Assembly: GCA_001897855.1 (NCBI GenBank)
Contig: MKUO01000027.1
Span: 1-64,000, forward strand
Direction of reading: 5' to 3'
Source of the DNA: Bacteroidetes bacterium 43-93
GTDB lineage: Bacteria; Bacteroidota; Bacteroidia; Chitinophagales; Chitinophagaceae
DNA: 64,000 bases
Part shown: piece after piece, positions 16,879 through 25,249 of the stretch
Position numbering within the stretch: the first letter of the stretch is position 1
Layout of the letters: each line of letters begins with the position of its first letter
Notes under the pieces: model-generated
The model's database searches: none
Seen by the model: only the letters and a program-made list of their open reading frames with translations
Told to the model about the DNA's origin: nothing
Position numbers and translations under genes: made by a program

Positions 16879-19764
16879 ATGCGTAAACAGCTATTTATTA
16901 CTATTATTTTGTCTGCGTTTTGCCTGTTTTCTTCGTTCGATTTATTAGCGGCGAAGATATCCGGTACTGTTGTAGATGAGAAAAATGAACCCCTTGCCGG
17001 TGTAACTGTGGTGATCAAAAGCCTGCAAAAAGGTACACAAACAGATGCAGATGGTAAATATGAGATCGACGGAGTGGATGATGGTACCTACGAAGTGCTG
17101 TTTAGCTTGATAACATTTAAGAAATCATTACAAACGGTTACTATCCTGAAGGGTAAGGACGAAGAGTTAAACGCTACGTTAAAAGAAGAAGGCCGCAACC
17201 TTACTGAAGTAACTGTAAAGTCAACTAAACTCAGCAATACGGAAAATGCTGTGATCATGGAAATGCGTAAAAGCAATTCTATGGTAAGTGCCATTAGTGC
17301 ACAGCAAATCAGTAAAACAATGGACCGTAATGCTGCAGACGTGGTAAAGCGTGTACCTGGTGTTACTATTATGGATGATAAATTCATCATGGTGCGCGGT
17401 TTGTACGATAGATACAATAGTGTTTGGTTGAATGATGTAGGTGCACCAAGTAGCGAAGTAGACAAACGTGCTTTTTCCTTCGATGTAATTCCTAGTGGAC
17501 AGATAGACAGGATCATTATTGCTAAAACCCCTGCACCGGAGTTGCCTGGAGATTTTGCAGGTGGAATGGTAAAGCTATACACCACTTCAATCCCCGATAA
17601 AAATACTTATACCATAGGATATCAAATCTCAAGTCGCGAATACTCTACAGGAACCGATTTTAATTATACACCTAAATCTAAAACAGATTGGTTGGGATAT
17701 GATGATGGTAGCAGGTCTATGCCTTCTGCTGTGCCAGGTGCACCAAGCCTAGTTCCTTCTAGCTCAGGGCTTTTGCATAGTAATGATCCGGATATTAATT
17801 CTATTACTAAATCGTTCAAAAATACATGGGGGCTGCAAACTAAGAAACAGGCACCGGACACAAGATTGAATTTTTCAGCATCTAATATATTTAAAATAAA
17901 GAAAGTTAGGATCGGTAACACATTTGCGGTAAACTATACCAACACATCGACCAACTTTAAAAGAGAAAGGTGGGAATATGATTCTACAGACTTACAAAAG
18001 CACTTTAATGACGTGCTTTCTGTAAATAATGTAAATTCTGCTATACTGGAGAACGTGGCTGCTGCATGGGGAAATAATAAAATTGAGTTTAAAAATTTAT
18101 ATAATCAATCAGGTCGTTCTGCTGTAACTGTGCGCAATAATGCTTATGATACTAACATTGTAGCAAGAGATGAGCGTCAATATAACGAAAGCTATGAAAG
18201 TAGAGCTATTTATTCTACCCAGCTTAACGGTACACATAAAAGTAGCGACGATACAAGAAAATATAACTGGACATTAGGCTATACAGATCTGTTCCGGAAC
18301 ATGCCCGATCTTCGTCGTATTTCTTATTCCAAAATTCAGGGAACACCTGATTCTCAGTACGCAGCTGGTATCACAACTTATGGGGATTTTGTGTATGGTG
18401 GTGGACGAGTATACTCCCAGTTATATGAAAAGAGTTATTGTTTTAGTCATCAATATACTCAAAAAATTCGCATCAAGAATTATGAATTCGAAGCTAATTT
18501 GGGTAATTATCTTGAATATAAATCAAGAAGTTATTCTTTAAGGTCATTTGCCTATTCTTTAATAGTAGATAATCAAACTAAATTAGGATATAAAAGGCTC
18601 CCGCTGGATCAAATATTTTCTGATCAATATTTAGGAGACAATGGCTTCAAGATGCAGGAAAAAACAAATGACTTCGATCATTATGACGCAAATAATAAAT
18701 TGATCGCTAGTTATTTATCTGTGAAACTTCCTTTTTTGAATGATAAGCTGCAGGTCTATGGTGGTGTTCGTCATGAATATAATATATACTCGTTAACGGC
18801 TATTGTAAACATAGCCGAATTGACGCCTGTGATTAAGACAGAATACTTCTTGCCTTCATTGAATGTGTCTTACAACCTAACGGATAAGCAATTGGTTAGA
18901 TTAGCTTATGGTAAAACATTGAACCGTCCCGAGTTTAAAGAAAACTCGCCATTCTTCTTCTACGATTTGGAAAACAGGTGGGGCGTAAAAGGTGCATTGT
19001 TCCCAACCGTAGTATCTAAGGCATTAACTGGAAGAGAGGATGTAGGTGATACATTGAAAGTTTCTGAGATCCAAAATATAGATGCACGTTGGGAATGGTA
19101 TCCATCTGCGGGAGAAGTAATACAGGTTGGCTTGTTTTATAAGAGCTTTACAAATCCTATTCAGCAAGTTATTACAGTTGGTGGCGGCGATTCCCGTGAG
19201 TTTACCTATGCAAATCTGCAAAAAGCAACATGTTATGGACTTGAGATAGATGTAAGAAAAAATCTTATGTTTCTGGATGATGCTTTTAAGTCTAATTTTT
19301 TCAAAAATTTCTCTTTTGTAGGTAACGCTGCTTTCATCAAGAGTGAGGTTACTGCTCAGCCGGCATTAAACATACCAGCTTCCCCTCTTCAAGGGCAGTC
19401 ACCTTATATGTTTAATGCGGGGCTCTATTTTCAAAATGATAAAACCGGGTTGCAAGGCTCGTTGTTGTACAATGTGTTTGGGCCGCGTATTTATTTGTTA
19501 GGATCGGTTACACAACAAGCTGGCAGTATATGGGATTTACCATATAATATGGTTGATTTTGTAGTGTCCAAAAGGTTGTACAAGTTCATTGATATTAGTT
19601 TTGGTGTTCAGAATCTGTTGAACGCCACTATCAAGCAAGCACAAGATGTGAATTACGACGCTAAGATCGATACTAAATTCTCCGATACACAGAACGCCGA
19701 TCGTCAATTTACATCTTATAAACCAGGTCGCTATTTTACTTTCGGAGTAAAGCTGAAGTTCTAA
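16879..19764 (+). CDS. TonB-dependent outer-membrane receptor with carboxypeptidase-like domain
   Basis: The 961-residue protein has a signal peptide (1-24, FDLLAA), a CarboxypepD_reg-like domain (about 27-105, ISGTVVDEKNEPLAGVTVVI spread over the first strands), and a plug domain (about 115-225, with VVKRVPGVTIMDDKFIMVRGLYDR and PGDFAGG). A long beta-barrel ends at YFTFGVKLKF with terminal Phe. Such receptors move scarce ligands across the outer membrane using TonB energy. No SusD-like gene is adjacent, which argues against a classical polysaccharide locus. It shares its operator type with the T9SS gene downstream, so the two probably form one regulated uptake system. If the operator is a true Pho box, a phosphorus-containing ligand is likely. 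Confidence 0.93.
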   Translation: MRKQLFITIILSAFCLFSSFDLLAAKISGTVVDEKNEPLAGVTVVIKSLQKGTQTDADGKYEIDGVDDGTYEVLFSLITFKKSLQTVTILKGKDEELNATLKEEGRNLTEVTVKSTKLSNTENAVIMEMRKSNSMVSAISAQQISKTMDRNAADVVKRVPGVTIMDDKFIMVRGLYDRYNSVWLNDVGAPSSEVDKRAFSFDVIPSGQIDRIIIAKTPAPELPGDFAGGMVKLYTTSIPDKNTYTIGYQISSREYSTGTDFNYTPKSKTDWLGYDDGSRSMPSAVPGAPSLVPSSSGLLHSNDPDINSITKSFKNTWGLQTKKQAPDTRLNFSASNIFKIKKVRIGNTFAVNYTNTSTNFKRERWEYDSTDLQKHFNDVLSVNNVNSAILENVAAAWGNNKIEFKNLYNQSGRSAVTVRNNAYDTNIVARDERQYNESYESRAIYSTQLNGTHKSSDDTRKYNWTLGYTDLFRNMPDLRRISYSKIQGTPDSQYAAGITTYGDFVYGGGRVYSQLYEKSYCFSHQYTQKIRIKNYEFEANLGNYLEYKSRSYSLRSFAYSLIVDNQTKLGYKRLPLDQIFSDQYLGDNGFKMQEKTNDFDHYDANNKLIASYLSVKLPFLNDKLQVYGGVRHEYNIYSLTAIVNIAELTPVIKTEYFLPSLNVSYNLTDKQLVRLAYGKTLNRPEFKENSPFFFYDLENRWGVKGALFPTVVSKALTGREDVGDTLKVSEIQNIDARWEWYPSAGEVIQVGLFYKSFTNPIQQVITVGGGDSREFTYANLQKATCYGLEIDVRKNLMFLDDAFKSNFFKNFSFVGNAAFIKSEVTAQPALNIPASPLQGQSPYMFNAGLYFQNDKTGLQGSLLYNVFGPRIYLLGSVTQQAGSIWDLPYNMVDFVVSKRLYKFIDISFGVQNLLNATIKQAQDVNYDAKIDTKFSDTQNADRQFTSYKPGRYFTFGVKLKF

Positions 19765-19769
19765 GTAGT

Positions 19770-19830
19770 TAACATTGGGGTAACATTCTGCTAATCTTAT
19801 GGTAATATACACGTAACATGCCGGTAACCC
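19770..19830 (+). promoter_or_regulatory. 11-bp-spaced TAACAT repeat array upstream of the T9SS gene
   Basis: Six hexamers are exactly 11 bases apart: TAACAT (19770), TAACAT (19781), TAATCT (19792), TAATAT (19803), TAACAT (19814) and TAACCC (19825). Distances to the T of the -7 element are multiples of 11 plus 3 (25 bases from 19814, 36 from 19803). The receptor promoter has the same phase (36 bases from 16818), so both promoters present the repeats on the same DNA face. Confidence 0.78.
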
Positions 19831-19838
19831 CGGCATTT

Positions 19839-19846
19839 TACTTTTG
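19839..19846 (+). promoter_or_regulatory. -7 promoter element of the T9SS gene
   Basis: TACTTTTG, identical to the element before the TonB receptor and followed by GC in both, lies 17 bases before the start codon. Confidence 0.7.
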
Positions 19847-19862
19847 CGACAAATTATAAAAC

Positions 19863-21731
19863 ATGAAAAAACTTCTCTTCACAAGTATTTTAGCGCTTGC
19901 AATGGCCGGAACAGCTATTGCAGCGAGTTACACAACTGTGCCTGTAAGTGGTGAAATCACTTCCAGCACAACATGGTCAAGCGACAAACAATATTTACTG
20001 AAAGGTTATGTGTATGTTACGTCAGGTAATACGCTTACTATTCAGCCGGGTACTATTATCCGTGGCGATAAAGACACAAAGGGTGCATTGATCATCGAAC
20101 GTGGCGCTAAGATCATGGCTCAGGGAACTAAAGATTTGCCAATTATTTTTACTTCTAATCAACCACAAGGTAGCCGTACTTATGGCGACTGGGGTGGTGT
20201 TATCCTTTGCGGTAAAGCTCCTGTAAACTGGACAGTTGGTGAAGCGCAGGTTGAAGGTGGCCTTCGTTCTTTTTATGGTGGCACTGATGCTGCTGATAAC
20301 AGCGGTATTTTCCAATACGTACGTATCGAGTTCGGTGGTATAGCGTTCTCGCCAAATAATGAAGTAAATGGTCTTACACTTTGCGGTGTTGGTAACGGTA
20401 CTACTATCGATCACGTTCAGGTTTCTTATAGTGGTGATGATGGATACGAATGGTTTGGTGGTACTGTAAACGCCAAATATCTGATATCTCACCGTTCATG
20501 GGACGATGATTTTGATACAGATAACGGTTTCCGTGGTAAGGTTCAGTATGGTGTTATCCTGCGCGATCCTTATGCTGCTGACTATTCCGGTTCTCATGGT
20601 TGGGAATCTGATAGCTATCAGTCAGGTACAGCTTCAGGTCTTAGCGGTGATACTTCGAAAGCTACTGAACCGGTTTTCTCTAACGTAACAGCTATCGGCC
20701 CTGTTGTAAACCCTACTTCTACAAACTTTGATCCTCAGTTTGTTTCTGCTGCTCAGCCACGCCGTGGTAGCGGTATCAGCATTTTGAACTCTGTATTAGC
20801 TGGCTGGCCTTGCGGTATCGTAATCGATGAGTCTTCTTCTTCTTATGGTTCTACTGTTGCAAATATTGGTAATGGTATGTTACAAGTTCGCAACAACATT
20901 ATTGCCGGTATCACAAGCAATTCAACTCCTGCAAATAAAAGTGTTGTATTTGTATTCAATGGTGCACGTAGCCTTACGCCTACAACCGCTAATGCAGATA
21001 CTACTGCTTCAGGTACTAACTGGTCTGCTCTGGCTGGCTATCCTGGTCCATTCTCATGGTTGTATAATACTACTAACCTGAACTGGCAGTACACCCAGGT
21101 GCAAAATCTGCAGTTAGGTAGCCCATTCGATCTGCAAAACCCTAAATTCATCCCTAACTCTACTTCTCCTATCGTTTATAACGGAGGTAAAAACTGGTTA
21201 GGCCAAACAGTTTCTGGTTTGAAAGCGTTCGATCCTACAAAACCATTGAATCTGGATACTACAGGTAACTATGCTAACTATAATGCTCCGGCTTGTGTTC
21301 CTAACTTTACAGATTCAAAAGCTAAAGATGCTTTCTTCGATAAAGTTAACTATGTAGGTGCTTTCGCAGGTACAAGTCAGTCTTCTGACAACTGGGCTTT
21401 AGGTTGGGCTAACTTCGACCCTAACAATACTTTCTATGATTTCGTAGTTTCTGTAAAAGATATCAAAACTAACATCGAATCTGCTAAAGTATTCCCTAAC
21501 CCTGCTACCAACAACGCTGTTGTTAATGTAACGCTGACTGAATCTTCTGACCTGACTATCTCTATCGTAGATATGACCGGTAAGAAAATCAAAGAAGTGT
21601 ATACTGGTGCTAATGTTATCGGTGCTCACAGCTACAATGTTGATCTGACTGATCTGACTACAGGTCTTTACCTGGTGTCTATCACTTCAGGTGAAGCTCA
21701 TCAAAGCATTAAACTTTCTGTTATCAAATAA
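19863..21731 (+). CDS. T9SS-exported cell-surface protein, beta-helix-like
   Basis: The 622-residue protein has a signal peptide (MKKLLFTSILALAMAG..AIAA). The N-terminal part resembles parallel beta-helix proteins: LTIQPGTIIRGDK, LIIERGAKIMAQGTKDLPIIFTS, then SGIFQYVRIEFGG and TIDHVQVSYSGDDGYEWFGG. From residue 540 a type IX secretion C-terminal domain is clear: AKVFPNPATNN, LTISIVDMTGKKIKEVYTG, LTTGLYLVSI and a terminal IKLSVIK. T9SS cargo is exported through the outer membrane and usually anchored to the surface. Codons are strongly biased to GGT, GCT, CTG and AAC, which suggests high expression. It has its own inducible promoter and probably works with the receptor upstream, for example in ligand capture or hydrolysis. 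Confidence 0.9.
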   Translation: MKKLLFTSILALAMAGTAIAASYTTVPVSGEITSSTTWSSDKQYLLKGYVYVTSGNTLTIQPGTIIRGDKDTKGALIIERGAKIMAQGTKDLPIIFTSNQPQGSRTYGDWGGVILCGKAPVNWTVGEAQVEGGLRSFYGGTDAADNSGIFQYVRIEFGGIAFSPNNEVNGLTLCGVGNGTTIDHVQVSYSGDDGYEWFGGTVNAKYLISHRSWDDDFDTDNGFRGKVQYGVILRDPYAADYSGSHGWESDSYQSGTASGLSGDTSKATEPVFSNVTAIGPVVNPTSTNFDPQFVSAAQPRRGSGISILNSVLAGWPCGIVIDESSSSYGSTVANIGNGMLQVRNNIIAGITSNSTPANKSVVFVFNGARSLTPTTANADTTASGTNWSALAGYPGPFSWLYNTTNLNWQYTQVQNLQLGSPFDLQNPKFIPNSTSPIVYNGGKNWLGQTVSGLKAFDPTKPLNLDTTGNYANYNAPACVPNFTDSKAKDAFFDKVNYVGAFAGTSQSSDNWALGWANFDPNNTFYDFVVSVKDIKTNIESAKVFPNPATNNAVVNVTLTESSDLTISIVDMTGKKIKEVYTGANVIGAHSYNVDLTDLTTGLYLVSITSGEAHQSIKLSVIK

Positions 21732-21752
21732 TAACAGTTAGGTATAGATCGT

Positions 21753-21789
21753 AAAAAGGGATGGCATAACGCCATCCCTTTTACTTTTT
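21753..21789. terminator. bidirectional terminator between the T9SS gene and LOG gene
   Basis: AAAGGGATGGC (21755-21765) pairs with GCCATCCCTTT (21771-21781) around ATAAC. T-rich sequence follows on the plus strand and A-rich sequence precedes, so it can serve both genes; it touches the LOG stop codon. Confidence 0.85.
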
Positions 21790-22563
21790 TATGCCCTTCT
21801 TTTCTCCCAATAATGGTATAGGCTTCATATACCTTATTGGTTTTAGGCCAAAGCCCTCAATGGCATATTTTCTTATGTGGGCAACGGCCTCCTGCACAGA
21901 ATCTGTAAACAGGAATAGCTGAGGATCTGTTTCCGCAATTGCTTTATTTTTCACCATGCCCTGTATATGCTCATACAGATCTTTATGGTATTCTGTACCC
22001 ATTAATACCACAGGGAATTTCTGAAACTTGCCGGTCTGTATTAATGTTATAGACTCGAAGAATTCATCCAGTGTTCCGTACCCGCCTGGTAATACTACAA
22101 ATGCATAAGAGTATTTGCATAGCAGTACTTTTCTCACAAAAAAGTAGTCAAAATCTACCCAGTGATCCAGGTAAGGATTAGGCTTTTGTTCATGTGGTAA
22201 AATAATGTTACACCCTATAGATCTTCCATCTACATCTTTAGCGCCCCTGTTTGCAGCTTCCATAATGCCTGGTCCGCCGCCTGTCATTACGGTAAAGCCA
22301 AGGTTAGCTATCTCGCTGCCCATTTCACGTGCCAGCTTATAGTAGGGGTGATCTTCTGTAAAACGTGCCGAGCCAAACACCGTAACGCACGGCCCCAGGA
22401 AATGTAGTTTTCTAAAGCCATACACAAACTCTTTCATCACGTTCACTACAAAGCTCAGCTCTTTCCACCTGGAGTGCGGGCCATCTAAAAACACCCGCTC
22501 TTTCTCTGATCCTTTTGGTGTAAAATCCTTGTTTGTATCGTCAGCTGGTTGAATTGTATCCAT
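21781..22563 (-). CDS. LOG-family Rossmann protein (TIGR00730, putative nucleotide phosphoribohydrolase)
   Basis: The ATG at 22563 (MDTIQPADD) is preferred over an upstream TTG that lies inside a hairpin; it gives 260 residues. The two LOG signatures are present: GGGPGIMEAANRGA and PGGYGTLDEFFE, with a conserved Arg in between. LOG proteins hydrolyse nucleoside 5'-monophosphates, releasing ribose 5-phosphate, and some make cytokinins. The 50-residue N-terminal extension before FGSARF is seen in this bacterial subgroup. It is downstream of an unusual 14-bp hairpin. Confidence 0.9.
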   Translation of the reverse strand: MDTIQPADDTNKDFTPKGSEKERVFLDGPHSRWKELSFVVNVMKEFVYGFRKLHFLGPCVTVFGSARFTEDHPYYKLAREMGSEIANLGFTVMTGGGPGIMEAANRGAKDVDGRSIGCNIILPHEQKPNPYLDHWVDFDYFFVRKVLLCKYSYAFVVLPGGYGTLDEFFESITLIQTGKFQKFPVVLMGTEYHKDLYEHIQGMVKNKAIAETDPQLFLFTDSVQEAVAHIRKYAIEGFGLKPIRYMKPIPLLGEKKGIKK

Positions 22564-22568
22564 AAATA

Positions 22569-22601
22569 GCAAATCCTTGTAACTAAATTACAAGGATTTG
22601 C
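22569..22601 (-). promoter_or_regulatory. 14-bp perfect hairpin in the LOG leader
   Basis: GCAAATCCTTGTAA (22569-22582) and TTACAAGGATTTGC (22588-22601) pair perfectly around CTAAA. The stem ends five bases before the LOG start codon. On the minus strand it is followed by TATTT and then ATG, so it could act as a weak terminator for the upstream lipoprotein gene, or it could hide the LOG ribosome-binding region. Confidence 0.55.
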
Positions 22602-22649
22602 TTATTGTAAAACATATATATAAAATGGGCAACCGCCCGTATCTCCTCG

Positions 22650-23282
22650 TTACCATTGCACCGTCAGGTAATCAGCATAGCCCGTCGTATTTTCCGGCAC
22701 AATAAAGCCTATTTTAGAACCGTATAACGGCTGCGCCTGTATCTCAAAAACTTTGGTGCCGTTAATATATCCATCCCAATAGTTACCCACCTGTTCCAGC
22801 TCTACGGTGTTCCAGCCTTGTTTAATAGCGTTGCTTTGCTGCCAGTCGAGCAGGGCTTTATATGGGGTGTTGGCATTACCTTCCTTATATACGGCAAAAT
22901 ACCCCTGGTCATCTATAAAGAATGAATAGCCATAATCGCCGTTAGATACGCCAAATACGAGCCCCATAGAATTGTTGGATTGTATACTGGTCTGCAGGAG
23001 GAAGTCGTGATACATATTTGCACCGGTATTAATCGCTACGGTATTAGTACCTTTTACAGCCGGCATATATACATATTTCAATGTACCATTGCTAACTGTT
23101 ACATATGCATTATTGGCCGGGTCGCTAAAAGACCAGTTATGGTTATCATAGTTGAAATCATCGTTAAAAATGTTTTGGTATCCTACAGGTTCAGGCTGGG
23201 TATTATAATATTCCTTTTTAACGCAGGAAGTAAACAGCATTGCAGATGTAAGAAGTAACAATAATAATTTAACCGGTTTCAT
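22650..23282 (-). CDS. lipoprotein with concanavalin A-like (LamG-type) domain
   Basis: The ATG at 23282 begins a lipoprotein signal: MKPVKLLLLLLTSAMLFTSC, with Cys20 as the lipidated residue, giving 210 residues. The body reads as a jelly-roll beta sandwich: FNDDFNYDNHNWSF, NGTLKYVYMP, MYHDFLLQTSIQSN, SMGLVFGVSNGDYGYSFFID, WNTVELEQVGNYWDGYINGTKVFEI. This is the pattern of LamG/DUF1080-like carbohydrate-binding or glucanase-fold modules. Catalytic glutamates cannot be assigned. It is likely an outer-membrane lipoprotein that binds a glycan. It lies upstream of the LOG gene on the same strand. Confidence 0.78.
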   Translation of the reverse strand: MKPVKLLLLLLTSAMLFTSCVKKEYYNTQPEPVGYQNIFNDDFNYDNHNWSFSDPANNAYVTVSNGTLKYVYMPAVKGTNTVAINTGANMYHDFLLQTSIQSNNSMGLVFGVSNGDYGYSFFIDDQGYFAVYKEGNANTPYKALLDWQQSNAIKQGWNTVELEQVGNYWDGYINGTKVFEIQAQPLYGSKIGFIVPENTTGYADYLTVQW

Positions 23283-23428
23283 AAATATCAATTCTATTAT
23301 TGGAATAAAATCAACAAACATGCCACACGAAAATTAAGTCCTCTATTTAACACCGTTCTAACATAACTCAATCTGCTTAAGTTATATCGGTGGCATAGTT
23401 GTTTTACCCCTTATCAAAAACAATTTTT

Positions 23429-23617
23429 ATGGATAAGCTGGATCTAAAAGGAAAATGGAACGAAATGAAAGGTAAAGCCAAGCAATCTTATGCAGACCTT
23501 ACTGACGATGACCTAAAGTATGAAGAAGGAAAAGATGATGAACTGATAGGGCGCTTACAGCAAAAGTTGGGCAAAACACGCGAAGATGTTATCGATTGGC
23601 TGAAATCACTAGGCTAG
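23429..23617 (+). CDS. CsbD family stress protein
   Basis: The ATG at 23429 gives a 62-residue protein starting [19 protein letters not shown], the CsbD signature, followed by [19 protein letters not shown] and a helical tail [17 protein letters not shown]. CsbD-like proteins are abundant general-stress proteins of unknown biochemical role. The first ten codons of the open frame are excluded, because the family always starts at the MDKLDLKG position. Two TAACA(C/T) hexamers 11 bases apart lie upstream (23348, 23359), but the rest of the array pattern is missing. Confidence 0.9.
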   Translation: MDKLDLKGKWNEMKGKAKQSYADLTDDDLKYEEGKDDELIGRLQQKLGKTREDVIDWLKSLG

Positions 23618-23636
23618 TTTTAAGAAGCACTAAATG

Positions 23637-23672
23637 GCGGGTACATATTAATTATGTACCCGCATTGTTTTA
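23637..23672. terminator. bidirectional terminator after csbD-like gene
   Basis: GCGGGTACATA (23637-23647) pairs with TATGTACCCGC (23653-23663) around TTAAT and is followed by ATTGTTTTATT. Confidence 0.85.
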
Positions 23673-24215
23673 TTCTTTACCACCCATGCCTTTAAACTGG
23701 TGATGGGTTTCTTTAAATAGTACATTGAATGTGGTAAGAGACCCATATACCGCAGTAATGTATTGTTCCAGGTCTATCTTCTCTTCATCGGTAAGCACCT
23801 TATGTGCATTTATTTTTTGCTCTATTAATCTTAGCCTATCTCTCACCATCACTATTTTATGGAAAAAGGTTTCTATCGGTATTTCTTTGGGCTGCAGAGT
23901 AGTGTCTGCGGGCTTTAATATTAGCAGGCCGTTATTCCATCGGTTACCCATAGGCACTATCTGCATCTCATGCAGGCGTCGCTCCAGGATATTGTCTAAT
24001 GCCTGTTCTACATCAGATAATGTAATGTTTTGCGCCACAGTCTCGCCAGCGTCTTTTGCCTCTAATACCTTCAGATCATAATCCTTACCAATGGTCTTAG
24101 CCATATTCTGAGACTTAAACCAGATTGAATATGCCTCGCTGGATACATCTACGATTACACCTTTGCCAAAATGAGCATGCTCTACCCGGGAGCCGATACC
24201 TAAATTTGTTTCCAT
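23670..24215 (-). CDS. protein with N-terminal Tudor/CarD-like domain
   Basis: The ATG at 24215 (METNLGIGSRVEHAHFGKG) gives 181 residues. Residues 5-50 form a small barrel like the C-terminal Tudor domain of UvrD/PcrA helicases or CarD: GSRVEHAHFGKGVIVDV, then AYSIWF. The remaining part is helical, with a conserved-looking PIETFFHKIVMVRDRLRLIEQKINAH segment spread over about 118-145, and resembles no named domain. A nucleic-acid or RNA-polymerase contact is plausible from the barrel only. Confidence 0.72.
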   Translation of the reverse strand: METNLGIGSRVEHAHFGKGVIVDVSSEAYSIWFKSQNMAKTIGKDYDLKVLEAKDAGETVAQNITLSDVEQALDNILERRLHEMQIVPMGNRWNNGLLILKPADTTLQPKEIPIETFFHKIVMVRDRLRLIEQKINAHKVLTDEEKIDLEQYITAVYGSLTTFNVLFKETHHQFKGMGGKE

Positions 24216-24396
24216 AGCTGCAATATAGATCATCAAAGCATTTTAAAGTATTTTTATAATTCCGGGTTAAACGCTTTGATTTTGGCAAAAAATTTGTTCT
24301 ATATTGTTGTGAATGAATTGTTAATGAGCGTGAAGATGTATTGTGTAAATTTAAATTCGTTACATATTTACCCTTGCACAAACCCTTGGATAAAAA

Positions 24397-24579
24397 ATGA
24401 AAAAGTATTTTTTAACAGCAATATTAGTGTCGGCTACCTTTTTAGCAAATGCACAATCTCATGGCGAGCCCAAGCTCAACTCATGGTTAACTCTCAGCAT
24501 CGCGGTAGCTGTGGCAATATACAGCGCTAAGCTGGTATCAGACAGGCAAAAAGGCCCGGGTAAGAAAGCAGAAGGCTAG
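24397..24579 (+). CDS. 60-residue exported or membrane-anchored small protein
   Basis: The gene encodes a signal peptide (MKKYFLTAILVSATFLANAQ), a short polar linker, one hydrophobic helix (SWLTLSIAVAVAIYSAKLV, about 30-48) and a lysine-rich tail. No family is recognised. It stands alone, converging on the YjbR gene with one base between the stop codons. A clear signal peptide and a start following an A-rich leader support it as real. Confidence 0.65.
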   Translation: MKKYFLTAILVSATFLANAQSHGEPKLNSWLTLSIAVAVAIYSAKLVSDRQKGPGKKAEG

Positions 24580-24580
24580 T

Positions 24581-24913
24581 CTAATTTTTTTTCTTTTTAG
24601 GTGCTACCAGTTCATACGAATGCTGCACCATTTCCTTTAATTGTTTATTGGTTAGGGTACCATCAACTATAATAGTGTTCCAGTGTTTCTTATTCATATG
24701 ATAACCGGGGCGCACACTTTCATATTCTTCTCTCAGTTCAATAGCTCTTTCGGGGTCACATTTCACGTTAAATTGTAAAGGATCACTATCCAGGCTTACA
24801 AGCAGAAATATTTTGTTATTGGTTTTGCAAACCAGTGTTTCTTCTCCAAATGGAAAGCCTTCTGTTACATCGGGCAGGCTTATGGCAAAGTTTCTGAGGT
24901 CTTCTATGTTCAT
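24581..24913 (-). CDS. MmcQ/YjbR family protein
   Basis: The 110-residue protein has the YjbR (DUF419) pattern: an N-terminal LPDVTEGFPFGEETLVCK, a KIFLLVSLD strand, NVKCDPERAIELREEY, then the hallmark PGYHMNKKHWNTIIVDG (about 70-87). The fold is a double-wing helix related to DNA-binding CyaY-like domains. Its function is unknown. The C-terminus is lysine-rich (PKKKKN). Confidence 0.9.
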   Translation of the reverse strand: MNIEDLRNFAISLPDVTEGFPFGEETLVCKTNNKIFLLVSLDSDPLQFNVKCDPERAIELREEYESVRPGYHMNKKHWNTIIVDGTLTNKQLKEMVQHSYELVAPKKKKN

Positions 24914-25023
24914 GGCTTAGCTGTATTTATGATGATGCTTCACAAAGATATATACGTCGCATTTCATCCACTAAAATGTTTATGGTTGGCCATGGTAAAT
25001 GGGTTGCACTGACCACGCCCAAA

Positions 25024-25058
25024 AATATAATAAAGATGCCGGCTTAGCCGGCATCTTT
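25024..25058 (-). terminator. terminator overlapping the end of the ribbon-helix-helix gene
   Basis: AAAGATGCCGGC (25032-25043) and GCCGGCATCTTT (25047-25058) make a perfect 12-bp stem whose three-base loop TTA is the stop codon of the gene on the minus strand. Minus-strand sequence after the stem is TTATATTTTT. Confidence 0.88.
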
Positions 25059-25232
25059 ATTAGTATTGTTACTTTTTTTCTTTTCAGGATTTTTTCGCCC
25101 GGCGTCCTTCAGCGCTTTATCCAGTATCCACTCTATCTGCCCGTTTGCACTGCGAAACTCATCCGCAGCCCATTTCTCAATGGCCTTGAATGTGTCTTCA
25201 TCAATTCGCAGTACAAAACTTTTTTTAGGCAT
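25044..25232 (-). CDS. Arc-like ribbon-helix-helix DNA-binding protein
   Basis: The 62-residue protein begins MPKKSFVLRIDEDTFKAIEKW, the strand-then-helix opening of an Arc/MetJ ribbon-helix-helix domain, and ADEFRSANGQIEWILDKAL supplies the second helix. The tail is basic. It would bind DNA as a dimer. It follows the SPFH gene after 17 bases and probably autoregulates or tunes that operon; SPFH proteins are often paired with such small Arc-type proteins. Its last codons lie inside the terminator stem. Confidence 0.85.
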   Translation of the reverse strand: MPKKSFVLRIDEDTFKAIEKWAADEFRSANGQIEWILDKALKDAGRKNPEKKKSNNTNKDAG

Positions 25233-25249
25233 TTTCTCTTATTATATCA

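Noticed and set aside
22563-22572. TTG start three codons upstream for the LOG gene
   Set aside because: It falls within the stem of the leader hairpin, and the ATG gives a normal N-terminus.
23348-23364. Two TAACA hexamers 11 bases apart upstream of the CsbD-like gene
   Set aside because: Only two units match and the neighbouring positions do not, so this is too weak to call the same operator as at 16774 and 19770.
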